A stretch of 64,000 nucleotides of DNA from positions 248,001 through 312,000 of the forward strand of contig NZ_JAUSST010000001.1 of the NCBI RefSeq assembly GCF_030812415.1, read 5' to 3'. Numbering within the stretch: the first letter of the stretch is position 1; each line of letters starts with the position of its first letter. The notes below the pieces were generated by a model that worked only from the letters and a program-made list of their open reading frames with translations, was not told the origin of the DNA and made no database searches. The DNA is from Paenibacillus harenae. GTDB lineage: Bacteria; Bacillota; Bacilli; Paenibacillales; Paenibacillaceae. The position numbers and the translations under genes were made by a program. Shown piece by piece: positions 43,691 to 51,175 of this stretch.

Positions 43691-43722
43691 ATCTCTTATC
43701 CCTATCCCTTAGCGATTAACGG

Positions 43723-44733
43723 TTAGTATTTACGGTCGGGCAATGCAGCCTTCGCTTCCTCGGAGGTGAATACGCCTTCTTCCGTGACAATGCGTTTGTC
43801 GATTTCCTTGCCGGCCAGGAAGTCGTTAACCGCTTGCATCAATTGCGGTCCAAGCAGCGGATTGCATTCGACGATAAAGTTGATCTTGCCTTCGCTCGCC
43901 GCAATGAAGCCGTCCTTTACGCCGTCAACGGAGATGATAATGATGTCCTCGCCCGGTTTAAGACCTGCCGCCTCGATTGCTTGAATCGCGCCGAGCGCCA
44001 TGTCGTCATTGTGCGCGTAGAGTACGTCGATGTCTTTATGCGCTTTCAGGAACGATTGCATAACCTCTTTCCCTTTGGCGCGCGTGAAGTCGCCCGTTTG
44101 CGAAGCGATCACTTTCAATTTGGAGTTGCCTTTAATGATTTCTTCGAAACCAGCCTTGCGGTCGATCGCGGGCGCCGAGCCTGTCGTGCCTTGCAGTTCC
44201 ACGATATTCACATCGCCGTCGGCATCCTTGAACTTGTCGGACAACCATTGACCCGCGCGGCGTCCTTCTTCCACGAAGTCGGACCCGATGAACGTTACGT
44301 ACAACGAAGTATCCTTCGAATCGACGGCGCGGTCAGTCAGGAATACCGGAATGCCTGCATCCTTCGCTTCTTTAAGGACGGTATCCCAGCCCGATTCGAC
44401 GACCGGCGAGAACGCGATGGCGTCTACCTTTTGCTGAATATAAGAACGGATCGCTTTAATTTGATTTTCCTGCTTTTGCTGCGCGTCGGAGAACTTCAGG
44501 TCGAAGCCCGCTTCCGCAGCCGACGATTTAATCGATTCCGTATTCGCCGTGCGCCAACCGCTCTCCGCGCCTACTTGCGCGAATCCGAGCGTCACTTTTT
44601 TGTCGGTGCCGGAAGCCGGCTTGTTCTCCCCTTTGTTGTTCGTGCCTTCATTCGAGCCGCCGCCGCATGCTGCCGCGAACAGCATCAGTCCCGTCAGAGC
44701 GATCGCCGCTCCAAGCTTGCCTGCCTTCTTCAT
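43723..44733 (-). CDS. ytfQ: YtfQ-like sugar-binding lipoprotein
   Basis: 336 residues from an ATG at 44733 (GGGAGG 10 nt upstream). A signal peptide with lipobox FAAAC is followed by a Gly/Asn/Lys linker. The mature part closely parallels E. coli YtfQ as I recall it: GAESGWRTANTESIKSSAAE, AQQKQENQIKAIRSYI, LTDRAVDSKDTSLYVT, VELQGTTGSAPAIDRKAGFE and YAHNDDMALGAIQAIEAAGL. It delivers the sugar to the YtfR/YtfT/YjfF-like importer. First gene of the operon; a cre-like site overlaps its TATAAT box. Confidence 0.9.
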   Translation of the reverse strand: MKKAGKLGAAIALTGLMLFAAACGGGSNEGTNNKGENKPASGTDKKVTLGFAQVGAESGWRTANTESIKSSAAEAGFDLKFSDAQQKQENQIKAIRSYIQQKVDAIAFSPVVESGWDTVLKEAKDAGIPVFLTDRAVDSKDTSLYVTFIGSDFVEEGRRAGQWLSDKFKDADGDVNIVELQGTTGSAPAIDRKAGFEEIIKGNSKLKVIASQTGDFTRAKGKEVMQSFLKAHKDIDVLYAHNDDMALGAIQAIEAAGLKPGEDIIIISVDGVKDGFIAASEGKINFIVECNPLLGPQLMQAVNDFLAGKEIDKRIVTEEGVFTSEEAKAALPDRKY

Positions 44734-44781
44734 AGCTGTATAACCTCCCTTTATAATCACCGTCTTTGGCGGTGTGAGGTC

Positions 44782-44798
44782 ATTATAAAACGCTTTCA
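44782..44798 (-). promoter_or_regulatory. TATAAT box overlapped by a cre-like site (ytfQ-like operon)
   Basis: On the minus strand TGAAAGCGTTTTATAAT joins a cre match (TGAAAGCGTTTTAT, deviating only in the last two fixed positions) to a TATAAT -10 box, 49 nt before the binding-protein start. CcpA binding would occlude the promoter. Confidence 0.5.
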
Positions 44799-44969
44799 AA
44801 GAAGCGGGATACGGAGTTCCATGGGTGTTCGGTTTGATTTATTTGGCAATTTTCTTGCTGTTCCGAGGCTTCATTTGTTTTTATGTGCAAAAAGTGGAAT
44901 TTTTGGTCTCGACCGTTCGAATCGTAGCTGAGCAAGCGGCAATTTGCTATAGTAATAGTTAGCATCGTT

Positions 44970-44983
44970 TGTAAACGCCTTCA
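44970..44983 (+). promoter_or_regulatory. Candidate cre site before the kinase-regulator operon
   Basis: TGTAAACGCCTTCA matches TGNAANCGNTNNCA at all but one fixed position. It lies 32 nt before the kinase start codon, within the shared divergent control region. Confidence 0.5.
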
Positions 44984-45014
44984 CATACGCCAAAACGAAA
45001 GGTTTTAAGATACG

Positions 45015-46811
45015 ATGAAGCTGATCCGATGGATCTCATCCAGCCTTTGGGCGAAGCTGTTGCTTATGTTCATAGTCCTTACATCCATACCGCTTATCGT
45101 TGTCGGGCTTGTCTCCTATCAAAAGTCTTACACCGCCGTGTCCGGCCATAGCAAAGCGGCGACGATGCTCGTCGCGGACCAGCTCGGCCGGGACATCGAC
45201 GTCTTGTTCGAGGATACGGGCAAGCTGCTGGAGCTTGAGAAAAATCCGCAAGTGCTCCACTACCTGTTCTCGCAAAGCGATACGTACGAGGATGCGAAGG
45301 ACATCTTGAAGACGTTCGAGCTGTATCGCGAAACGAACAATTATGACAGCGTACTCAATATTACGATGGTCAATCTATATGGCAGAGGGATCAGCGAGCG
45401 CAAAGGCGTGTTCCAGATCAACGTCAACCCGCTTCGCAATCCGCATTTGCAGCATTTATTCAACAATTCGGAAGCGGTCCTCATTATTCCGCCCACCGAT
45501 GCCGATCCGCTAGACCGGCTTGACGGCTTCCAATATCCGCAGCGGAATGTCATTTCGATCATGGCTACCGTCAAACAAAGAATTACGCATGAAGTGATCG
45601 GTTTTATCGTCATCGATATTAACGATTCCGTCGTCGAGCAGTTCTGCGACGATGTGCGCATCGGCAAGACGGGCTTCTTCTACGTCGTCGATTCTTCCGG
45701 CACGCCGATCTTCAAGCCTTCGGCTCTCAATCAAGCGGAAAGCACGCTAAGCACGATCAATCTGCAGCCGTATTTGAATACGAAGAGCCATCAATTCGTC
45801 GATTCGAACAGCGGCAAACCGAAGTTTGTCGTCTTCACCACATCCGAGCAGACCAGCTGGAAAATAGTCGGTCTCGTCCCGCTCCAAGAAATCGTGGAAG
45901 AAGCCAATGCGATCCGCAAGCTTATTATCGTTAGCGTTCTGCTGAGCATCGTCTTCGCTTTCACGCTTCACTTCTTCATCACGGCGCGTCTGACGAAGCC
46001 GGTACAGGTACTGAAAAACAAGATGAGGCTAGCGGCATCGGGATATCTTGAAGTAAAGGTCAGTCCGAGCGGACGGGACGAGATTGCCGATCTTGGCATG
46101 AGCTTCAACATCATGCTCGGCAAGGTCAAAACGCTCCTTGATCAAAGCATTCGCGAGCAGAAGCAGATTCGCAAAGCCGAGCTGCGGGCTCTGCAAGCAC
46201 AGATTAATCCGCATTTTCTATACAATACGCTCGATTCCATCGTCTGGATGGCCGAAGCCGGCAAGAACGTACAGGTCATAAAGCTCGTACAGGCATTGTC
46301 GCGGTTCTTTCGCATCAGCTTGAACAAAGGACGCGACTGGATCTCGCTGCGCGACGAAATCGAGCATGTGCGCAGCTATTTGATCATTCAACAAATGCGT
46401 TATCGCGACATTCTTGATTATACGATTGAAGTCGACGAGAAACTGATGGATTATTCGATTTTGAAAATGACCCTGCAGCCCATCGTCGAGAACGCGCTCT
46501 ACCATGGGATCAAAAATAAGCGCGGCAAAGGTTTGATCAAAGTTTCGGTTGCCGAAGACGAATATTTGCATATCACCGTCGAGGACAACGGCATCGGTAT
46601 GAGCGCCGATCGGCTGTCCGCCTTGAGAGAGCAGCTTAGCTTGCAGCGGCAGCCCGAAGAGACCGGGTCGCAGGTATCCGGCGGCTTCGGACTTCATAAT
46701 GTCCATCAGCGAATTAAGCTCTATTACGGTGAATCTTTCTCCGTGCACGTAGACAGCGTAGACAAGGAAGGAACGAAAGTAACGATCTCAATACCGAAGA
46801 AACGGGGATGA
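45015..46811 (+). CDS. YesM-type sensor histidine kinase of the sugar system
   Basis: 598 residues. First helix 13-35; Cache-like extracellular region about 40-300 with SVLNITMVNLYGRGIS and GKTGFFYVVDSSGTPIF (dCache hallmarks); second helix 304-326; HAMP; His_kinase NPHFLYNTLD (His about 400); HATPase NALYHGI, EDNGIGMS, GGFGLHNVHQRIKLYYG. The ATG at 45015 has AAAGG 12 nt upstream. First gene of the operon with the AraC-type regulator and a binding lipoprotein, divergent from the transporter operon it probably controls. The last gene may bring sugar to its sensor domain. Confidence 0.93.
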   Translation: MKLIRWISSSLWAKLLLMFIVLTSIPLIVVGLVSYQKSYTAVSGHSKAATMLVADQLGRDIDVLFEDTGKLLELEKNPQVLHYLFSQSDTYEDAKDILKTFELYRETNNYDSVLNITMVNLYGRGISERKGVFQINVNPLRNPHLQHLFNNSEAVLIIPPTDADPLDRLDGFQYPQRNVISIMATVKQRITHEVIGFIVIDINDSVVEQFCDDVRIGKTGFFYVVDSSGTPIFKPSALNQAESTLSTINLQPYLNTKSHQFVDSNSGKPKFVVFTTSEQTSWKIVGLVPLQEIVEEANAIRKLIIVSVLLSIVFAFTLHFFITARLTKPVQVLKNKMRLAASGYLEVKVSPSGRDEIADLGMSFNIMLGKVKTLLDQSIREQKQIRKAELRALQAQINPHFLYNTLDSIVWMAEAGKNVQVIKLVQALSRFFRISLNKGRDWISLRDEIEHVRSYLIIQQMRYRDILDYTIEVDEKLMDYSILKMTLQPIVENALYHGIKNKRGKGLIKVSVAEDEYLHITVEDNGIGMSADRLSALREQLSLQRQPEETGSQVSGGFGLHNVHQRIKLYYGESFSVHVDSVDKEGTKVTISIPKKRG

Positions 46812-46818
46812 CGCCGTT

Positions 46819-48465
46819 ATGAAAAAAATCATGCTCGTCGACGACGAAATACTCGTTAGGGAAAGCATACGCGATTGCATTAATTGGGAGAAGGAAGGCT
46901 TTATTTATTGCGGAGACGCATCGGACGGCGAGGTGGCATTGCCGCTCATCGAGCAGCTTGAGCCCGACATCCTCATTACCGATATTAAGATGCCTTTCAT
47001 GAACGGCATCGAGCTAAGCGAAATCGTACGTACCCGAATGCCCGATATTAAGATCATTATATTAAGCGGACATGATGAGTTCGAATATGCAAGAGCGGCG
47101 CTTCGCGTCGGAGCAATGGAATATTGCTTGAAGCCGGTAAGCGCGGCGGACATTATCAGGCTGCTGCAGGAGACGAGCAAAGTGATCGATAGGGAGCGGC
47201 TGGAGCGGGAGCAGCGTCAATTGCTTCTGCAATTGCAGAGCGATTATGCGGTCAAGACCCAGCATAAGCTGCTGAACGACATATGCTGCGGGCTTATTGC
47301 AACCGCAGAGGCCATGCATACGGCAGCACTTCTGAACGTTGCGTTATATGCTAAGCATTACGTTGTCGCCGTAACCGATTTCCGCTGCCATGACGGCCGT
47401 GCACGGTTAGTCGCCGATCAACTTCAAGAAGCGGAACAATTCTTGTCCAGCGAGCTGTCACGGCTGCCGATTGAGCCGTTGTCGTACAAACGAAGCCATA
47501 CCGAAACCGTCTGGCTGCTGAAGGGTCAAACGGCACCGCAGCTTGAAGGGGCGCTCCATTATTTGCAAGCGGGACTGAAGAATCAGCTTGAGAAGCTGTT
47601 TCCTTGTACGCTGGCGCTTGGAACAGGAAGCATACAAGAGCGGTTGCAAGGCGTGCATGCCTCCTATCTCGACGCGGAGGACGACAAGCATTGGCGCAGG
47701 TTATCGCAGCATAATCGTTTGGCATTGTTTCAAGCGGCCAGCAGTGCCCAAGGCCAATCGGCATGGCCGGATCGGCAACGATTCATTGAATTCCTGAAGC
47801 TGGGCGCTGAGCATGAATCGGCAGGACTTCTCTCCTCGCTTGCCGACAGCTTGCGAAGCGTCGATTGGAGGGACTCATTCTACGGTTATTATTTGTTGAA
47901 CGATTATACGATCGAGGTGTTGAAAACGGCGCACGGGCTGCATTTTGCATCCGCCTCCCCTGCCGAGACGATGGAGCAGTTCGAGCAGAAAATGAACAAG
48001 GTCAGAAGCGCTGATGAAGCCCGCGCCTATTTGCAATGGCTGTTGTCGCAATATTGGCAGTGGCGGTCCGATGCGTCGGATAAATATACGGAGATGCTGG
48101 AGCAGGCAAAGAGCTATATCGCCAAAAACTATGGCAACGATCAATTGACGCTGCAGGACGTAGCGGATCATGTCATGGTAAGCCCCAGTCATCTGAGCAA
48201 AGTGTTCAGTCAGGAATGCGGCCAGACCTTCATCGAGTTTCTAACGCAGACGCGTATTCGAAAAGCGAAAGAGCTCTTATTGTCAACGAGCTCGAAGTCC
48301 TACGAGATTGCCCATAGGGTCGGCTATAACGATGCCCACTATTTCTCAAATTTGTTCAAACGGATTACGGGCATAACGACGACGCAATATCGCAAGCAGC
48401 AGCTTCTAGGAAACGGCAGCGTATTGCAAGCTCAAGGAGCAATGCATGAGAATGGCAAACATTAG
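46819..48465 (+). CDS. AraC-type response regulator (YesN-like) of the sugar system
   Basis: 548 residues. Receiver with D8-D9 and phospho-acceptor D55 (ILITDIKMPFMNG), a long helical middle region (140-420), and a C-terminal AraC double HTH (LTLQDVADHVMVSPSHLSKVF and SYEIAHRVGYNDAHYFSNLF, with the typical KRITGITTTQYRK end). It starts 7 nt after the kinase stop, with GGGG in the overlap zone. It should bind the divergent control region and switch on the importer, chemoreceptor and binding-protein genes. Confidence 0.93.
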   Translation: MKKIMLVDDEILVRESIRDCINWEKEGFIYCGDASDGEVALPLIEQLEPDILITDIKMPFMNGIELSEIVRTRMPDIKIIILSGHDEFEYARAALRVGAMEYCLKPVSAADIIRLLQETSKVIDRERLEREQRQLLLQLQSDYAVKTQHKLLNDICCGLIATAEAMHTAALLNVALYAKHYVVAVTDFRCHDGRARLVADQLQEAEQFLSSELSRLPIEPLSYKRSHTETVWLLKGQTAPQLEGALHYLQAGLKNQLEKLFPCTLALGTGSIQERLQGVHASYLDAEDDKHWRRLSQHNRLALFQAASSAQGQSAWPDRQRFIEFLKLGAEHESAGLLSSLADSLRSVDWRDSFYGYYLLNDYTIEVLKTAHGLHFASASPAETMEQFEQKMNKVRSADEARAYLQWLLSQYWQWRSDASDKYTEMLEQAKSYIAKNYGNDQLTLQDVADHVMVSPSHLSKVFSQECGQTFIEFLTQTRIRKAKELLLSTSSKSYEIAHRVGYNDAHYFSNLFKRITGITTTQYRKQQLLGNGSVLQAQGAMHENGKH

Positions 48466-49429
48466 CTCCACACGCTTTGGCAGCATCCTATCCATGGGCT
48501 TGCTCCTTCCTCTGCTGCTTGTCGCATCGGGCTGTACGGCGAACATCGAGCAGCCCGGCGAGCCCATTGCAGCCAATCAGACCGCAACCGAAGGAGCTTC
48601 ATCGCATTTATTCGGCATCATTTATCCCATGGCGCATCCTTACTATGAGACGGTTACGCAAGCCGCTTTGGAGACCGCGGAAGACTACCATGCGAAACTT
48701 ATTGTCAAGGCGCCTGACGAGGCTAATCTGGAGCAGCAGATTCGAATGATGGAGACGATGATTAAGCAGAGCGTAGATGGTATCGCGATCGATCCGATCG
48801 ACGCCGATGCGCTTGCCCCCGTTATCGACAAAGCCATCATGGCAGGCATACCGGTCATTACGTTCGAATCCGACTCGCCTGCCAGCAAGCGTCTCTCCTT
48901 CATCGGTACGGATAATTACAAAGCTGGCGAGCGGATGGGCCGAATGCTGGATCAGCTGTTGCAGGGCCGGGGCATGATTATCGTCGAGACCGGCATGGCG
49001 AAGATGAGGAATGCGCAAGAGAGGCTTAGCGGCATGCTCGCGTTTATCGAAGCTCAGACCGAGATACAGGTGTTGGAGGTCAAATACAACGAGGGCAGCG
49101 ATACGGTCGCATTAACCGAGCTTGAAGCGATGATCGACGCCCATCCTCACTTCGACGGATTTGTCGCCATTGACGTAATATCGGGGTCAACATCCGTTCT
49201 CGTATGGAAAGCGCAAGGCTTGAATCGTTATGCGCTTACTTTCGGCATGATGCCCGAGATTGCCGAAGCATTGCGCAACGGTCAATTGACGGCAGCGCTG
49301 TCGCAGAACGAGCATATGTGGGGGACGAAAATTATCGAGACGCTGGAGCATGCCGCTTCCGGTCAGGACATTCCGAAGAGGATCGAGACGGGGACGACGG
49401 AAGTGACGATTGCGGATGTTGTCCAGTAA
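48446..49429 (+). CDS. Third sugar-binding lipoprotein, probably sensory
   Basis: 327 residues. Signal peptide with lipobox VASGC; type I binding fold as in the RbsB family: LFGIIYPMAHPYYETVTQAAL, QIRMMETMIKQSVDGIAIDPI, AGIPVITFESDSP, RLSFIGTDNYKAGERMGRML and FVAIDVISGSTSV. It is less similar to YtfQ than the other two. The ATG overlaps the regulator stop by 20 nt, with AAGGAGC 5 nt upstream. No permease follows it. A binding protein fused at operon level to a kinase and regulator usually serves as ligand presenter to the kinase (compare XylFII with LytS). Confidence 0.9.
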   Translation: MRMANISSTRFGSILSMGLLLPLLLVASGCTANIEQPGEPIAANQTATEGASSHLFGIIYPMAHPYYETVTQAALETAEDYHAKLIVKAPDEANLEQQIRMMETMIKQSVDGIAIDPIDADALAPVIDKAIMAGIPVITFESDSPASKRLSFIGTDNYKAGERMGRMLDQLLQGRGMIIVETGMAKMRNAQERLSGMLAFIEAQTEIQVLEVKYNEGSDTVALTELEAMIDAHPHFDGFVAIDVISGSTSVLVWKAQGLNRYALTFGMMPEIAEALRNGQLTAALSQNEHMWGTKIIETLEHAASGQDIPKRIETGTTEVTIADVVQ

Positions 49430-49434
49430 GGCGA

Positions 49435-49553
49435 TATCGGAGTTACTGCGGCAAGCCTCAGTAACTCCTGCGCGTTTATGTTGCTGCGGTAAGCCTTAGT
49501 AACTGCCGCACGTGTATGTGACCGTGGCATGCTTTCGTTACTTTTGCCGAGTC
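49435..49553 (+). repeat. Three tandem units of 38-42 nt
   Basis: Units start at 49435, 49477 and 49515. They share a TATGTtg-like head, a GCGGYAAGCCTYAGTAACT body and a GCCG-rich tail. The first also forms a perfect 10-bp inverted repeat GGAGTTACTG/CAGTAACTCC (49439-49448 with 49459-49468) with a 10-nt loop. Confidence 0.65.
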
Positions 49554-49740
49554 TATGTTGGATTGCTGCAGTAAATTTAGCCGGTTCATTGGTCCATTCG
49601 AGCCTATGATGGATATCTGCATTAACTTTGCTCCGACTAGCCCCAAAGTGGCGTATATGAGTGAAGTTACTGCGAATATCCATTACAGTTTCCAATCAGG
49701 GTCATTCAAGCGCTTCTATCCTGCAGAAATCCAGTCACTC
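49554..49740. repeat. 51-nt-period intergenic repeat, copies B (direct) and C (inverted)
   Basis: Forward units start at 49554 (TATGTTGGATTGCTGCAG) and, 51 nt on, at 49605 (TATGATGGATATCTGCA). An inverted pair starts at 49738 and, 51 nt on, at 49687 when read on the minus strand. The inverted pair aligns closely with copy A at 3974-4050. No protein-like frame; it fills the gap between the binding-protein gene and purT. Confidence 0.7.
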
Positions 49741-49795
49741 CTAACCCTAATCGGAAACAGGCCGTTATGCAAACAACGGTTGACCTAACCATGCG

Positions 49796-49839
49796 AAAGG
49801 GCTGCCAACGAGGTCAAAAACGACCCGGGGCAGCCCTTT
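49796..49839 (-). terminator. Terminator of purT
   Basis: An 11-bp stem AAAGGGCTGCC/GGCAGCCCTTT (49796-49806 with 49829-49839) with a 22-nt loop, followed by only a short T-run on the minus strand. Confidence 0.7.
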
Positions 49840-49861
49840 ACTTTCACCGTAATGGAAACAA

Positions 49862-51040
49862 CTATCGATATTCGATAAAGAGCGATTCGGCGGCTTGTCT
49901 TGCTTGCTGGCGGGCTTGCTCGACATCGGCAGCGCTGCTCAGAGCAACAGCCATGCGACGGCCTACCTTCGTCTCCGGCTTGCCGAAGACGCGCACTTGC
50001 GTATTCGGTACGGAGAGAGCTTCATCCAATCCGCCGATGCGGAAGCTGCTGCTATCGCGATCGGCCTTAAGCGTATAAGAAGCGCCTGGCGACAACAGAC
50101 GGATGGTCGGGATCGGATAGCCGAGAATGGCTCGCACATGAAGCGCGAACTCCGTCAAGTCTTGCGTCGCCATCGTTACCATGCCCGTATCATGCGGCCT
50201 AGGCGATACTTCGCTGAACAACACGCCGTCCTTCGTAATGAACAGCTCCACGCCGTATAATCCGTATCCGCCGAGCTCATCCGTTATCGTGCGTGCAATT
50301 TCTTCTGCTTCCTCAATGTGCTGCATCGTCATAACATGCGGCTGCCACGACTCGATATAGTCTCCATCCTTCTGAATATGTCCAATCGGCGCACAGTAGC
50401 TTGTGCCGGATACCGAGCGAACCGTAAGCAATGTAATTTCCGACTCGAAGGTGATGAAGCCTTCGACGATAATGCGCTGCTTCTTCGCCCTGCCGCCTTC
50501 CATCGCATAATTCCAACAGCCTTCAATGTCTGCCTCGGATCGGCAAACGCTCTGTCCTTTGCCCGAAGACGACATAATGGGCTTAATCACGCAAGGAAAG
50601 CCTAATACAGAGGTTGCTTGGCGCAGCTCGTCCAAGGAATCAGCGAATTGATAAGGCGCCGTCGGAAGTCCGAGCGTCTCCGCAGCCAAGCGGCGAATGC
50701 CTTCGCGATCCATCGTCAATCTTGCCGCGCGAGCCGTAGGAATGACGCGATGCCCCTCTTTCTCCAGCTCAAGCAGCGTTTCCGTCGCGATCGCTTCGAT
50801 CTCAGGAACGATTACATCAGGTTTCTCCTCTTCGATGATGCGCCGAATGGCTGTGCCATCCAACATATCCGTCACGTAGCTGCGGTGCGCCACCTGCATA
50901 GCCGGTGCATGGTCATAACGGTCGACGGCAATTATCTCTACGCCGAGCCTCTGCGCTTCAATGGCGACCTCCTTGCCTAACTCTCCAGAACCGAGCAGCA
51001 GAAGTTTACGGGCATTCGGCGATAGCGGTGATCCATACAT
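49862..51040 (-). CDS. purT: Formate-dependent phosphoribosylglycinamide formyltransferase
   Basis: 392 residues, ATP-grasp fold. An N-terminal [20 protein letters not shown] (PreATP-grasp), [20 protein letters not shown] and [12 protein letters not shown], then the ATP-grasp core [18 protein letters not shown], and [19 protein letters not shown] with metal-binding Glu. It makes formyl-GAR from GAR, formate and ATP in purine synthesis, bypassing 10-formyl-THF (PurN). It sits alone rather than in the pur operon. The ATG at 51040 has AGGAGG about 11 nt upstream, just after a leader hairpin. Confidence 0.95.
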   Translation of the reverse strand: MYGSPLSPNARKLLLLGSGELGKEVAIEAQRLGVEIIAVDRYDHAPAMQVAHRSYVTDMLDGTAIRRIIEEEKPDVIVPEIEAIATETLLELEKEGHRVIPTARAARLTMDREGIRRLAAETLGLPTAPYQFADSLDELRQATSVLGFPCVIKPIMSSSGKGQSVCRSEADIEGCWNYAMEGGRAKKQRIIVEGFITFESEITLLTVRSVSGTSYCAPIGHIQKDGDYIESWQPHVMTMQHIEEAEEIARTITDELGGYGLYGVELFITKDGVLFSEVSPRPHDTGMVTMATQDLTEFALHVRAILGYPIPTIRLLSPGASYTLKADRDSSSFRIGGLDEALSVPNTQVRVFGKPETKVGRRMAVALSSAADVEQARQQARQAAESLFIEYR

Positions 51041-51064
51041 AACGAGAAAAAACCTCCTGAAAGT

Positions 51065-51118
51065 AAGCCGAATCAGACGAGCCGCCAGGCTAGGCGCACG
51101 ATATCCGATGTTCGGCTT
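51065..51118 (-). promoter_or_regulatory. Hairpin-forming leader of purT
   Basis: 8-bp arms AAGCCGAA (51111-51118, minus) and TTCGGCTT (51065-51072, minus) enclose 38 nt with an inner CGCC/GGCG hairpin. The closing arm ends about 8 nt before AGGAGG, so folding could affect ribosome access. No known purine, ZTP or folate riboswitch core is seen. Confidence 0.35.
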
Positions 51119-51175
51119 TTTTCTTCCATTGTGGAGGTTTCTTCACCAAAAATCAACTATAAATGACGATATTCC

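Noticed and set aside
43834-44931. 365-codon plus-strand frame opposite the YtfQ-like gene
   Set aside because: Shadow of the binding-protein gene and its leader; no ribosome site and an Arg/Phe-rich product.
51065-51118. Purine, ZTP or folate riboswitch before purT
   Set aside because: A hairpin exists but none of the conserved core strings of those classes could be found. Kept only as a generic leader structure.
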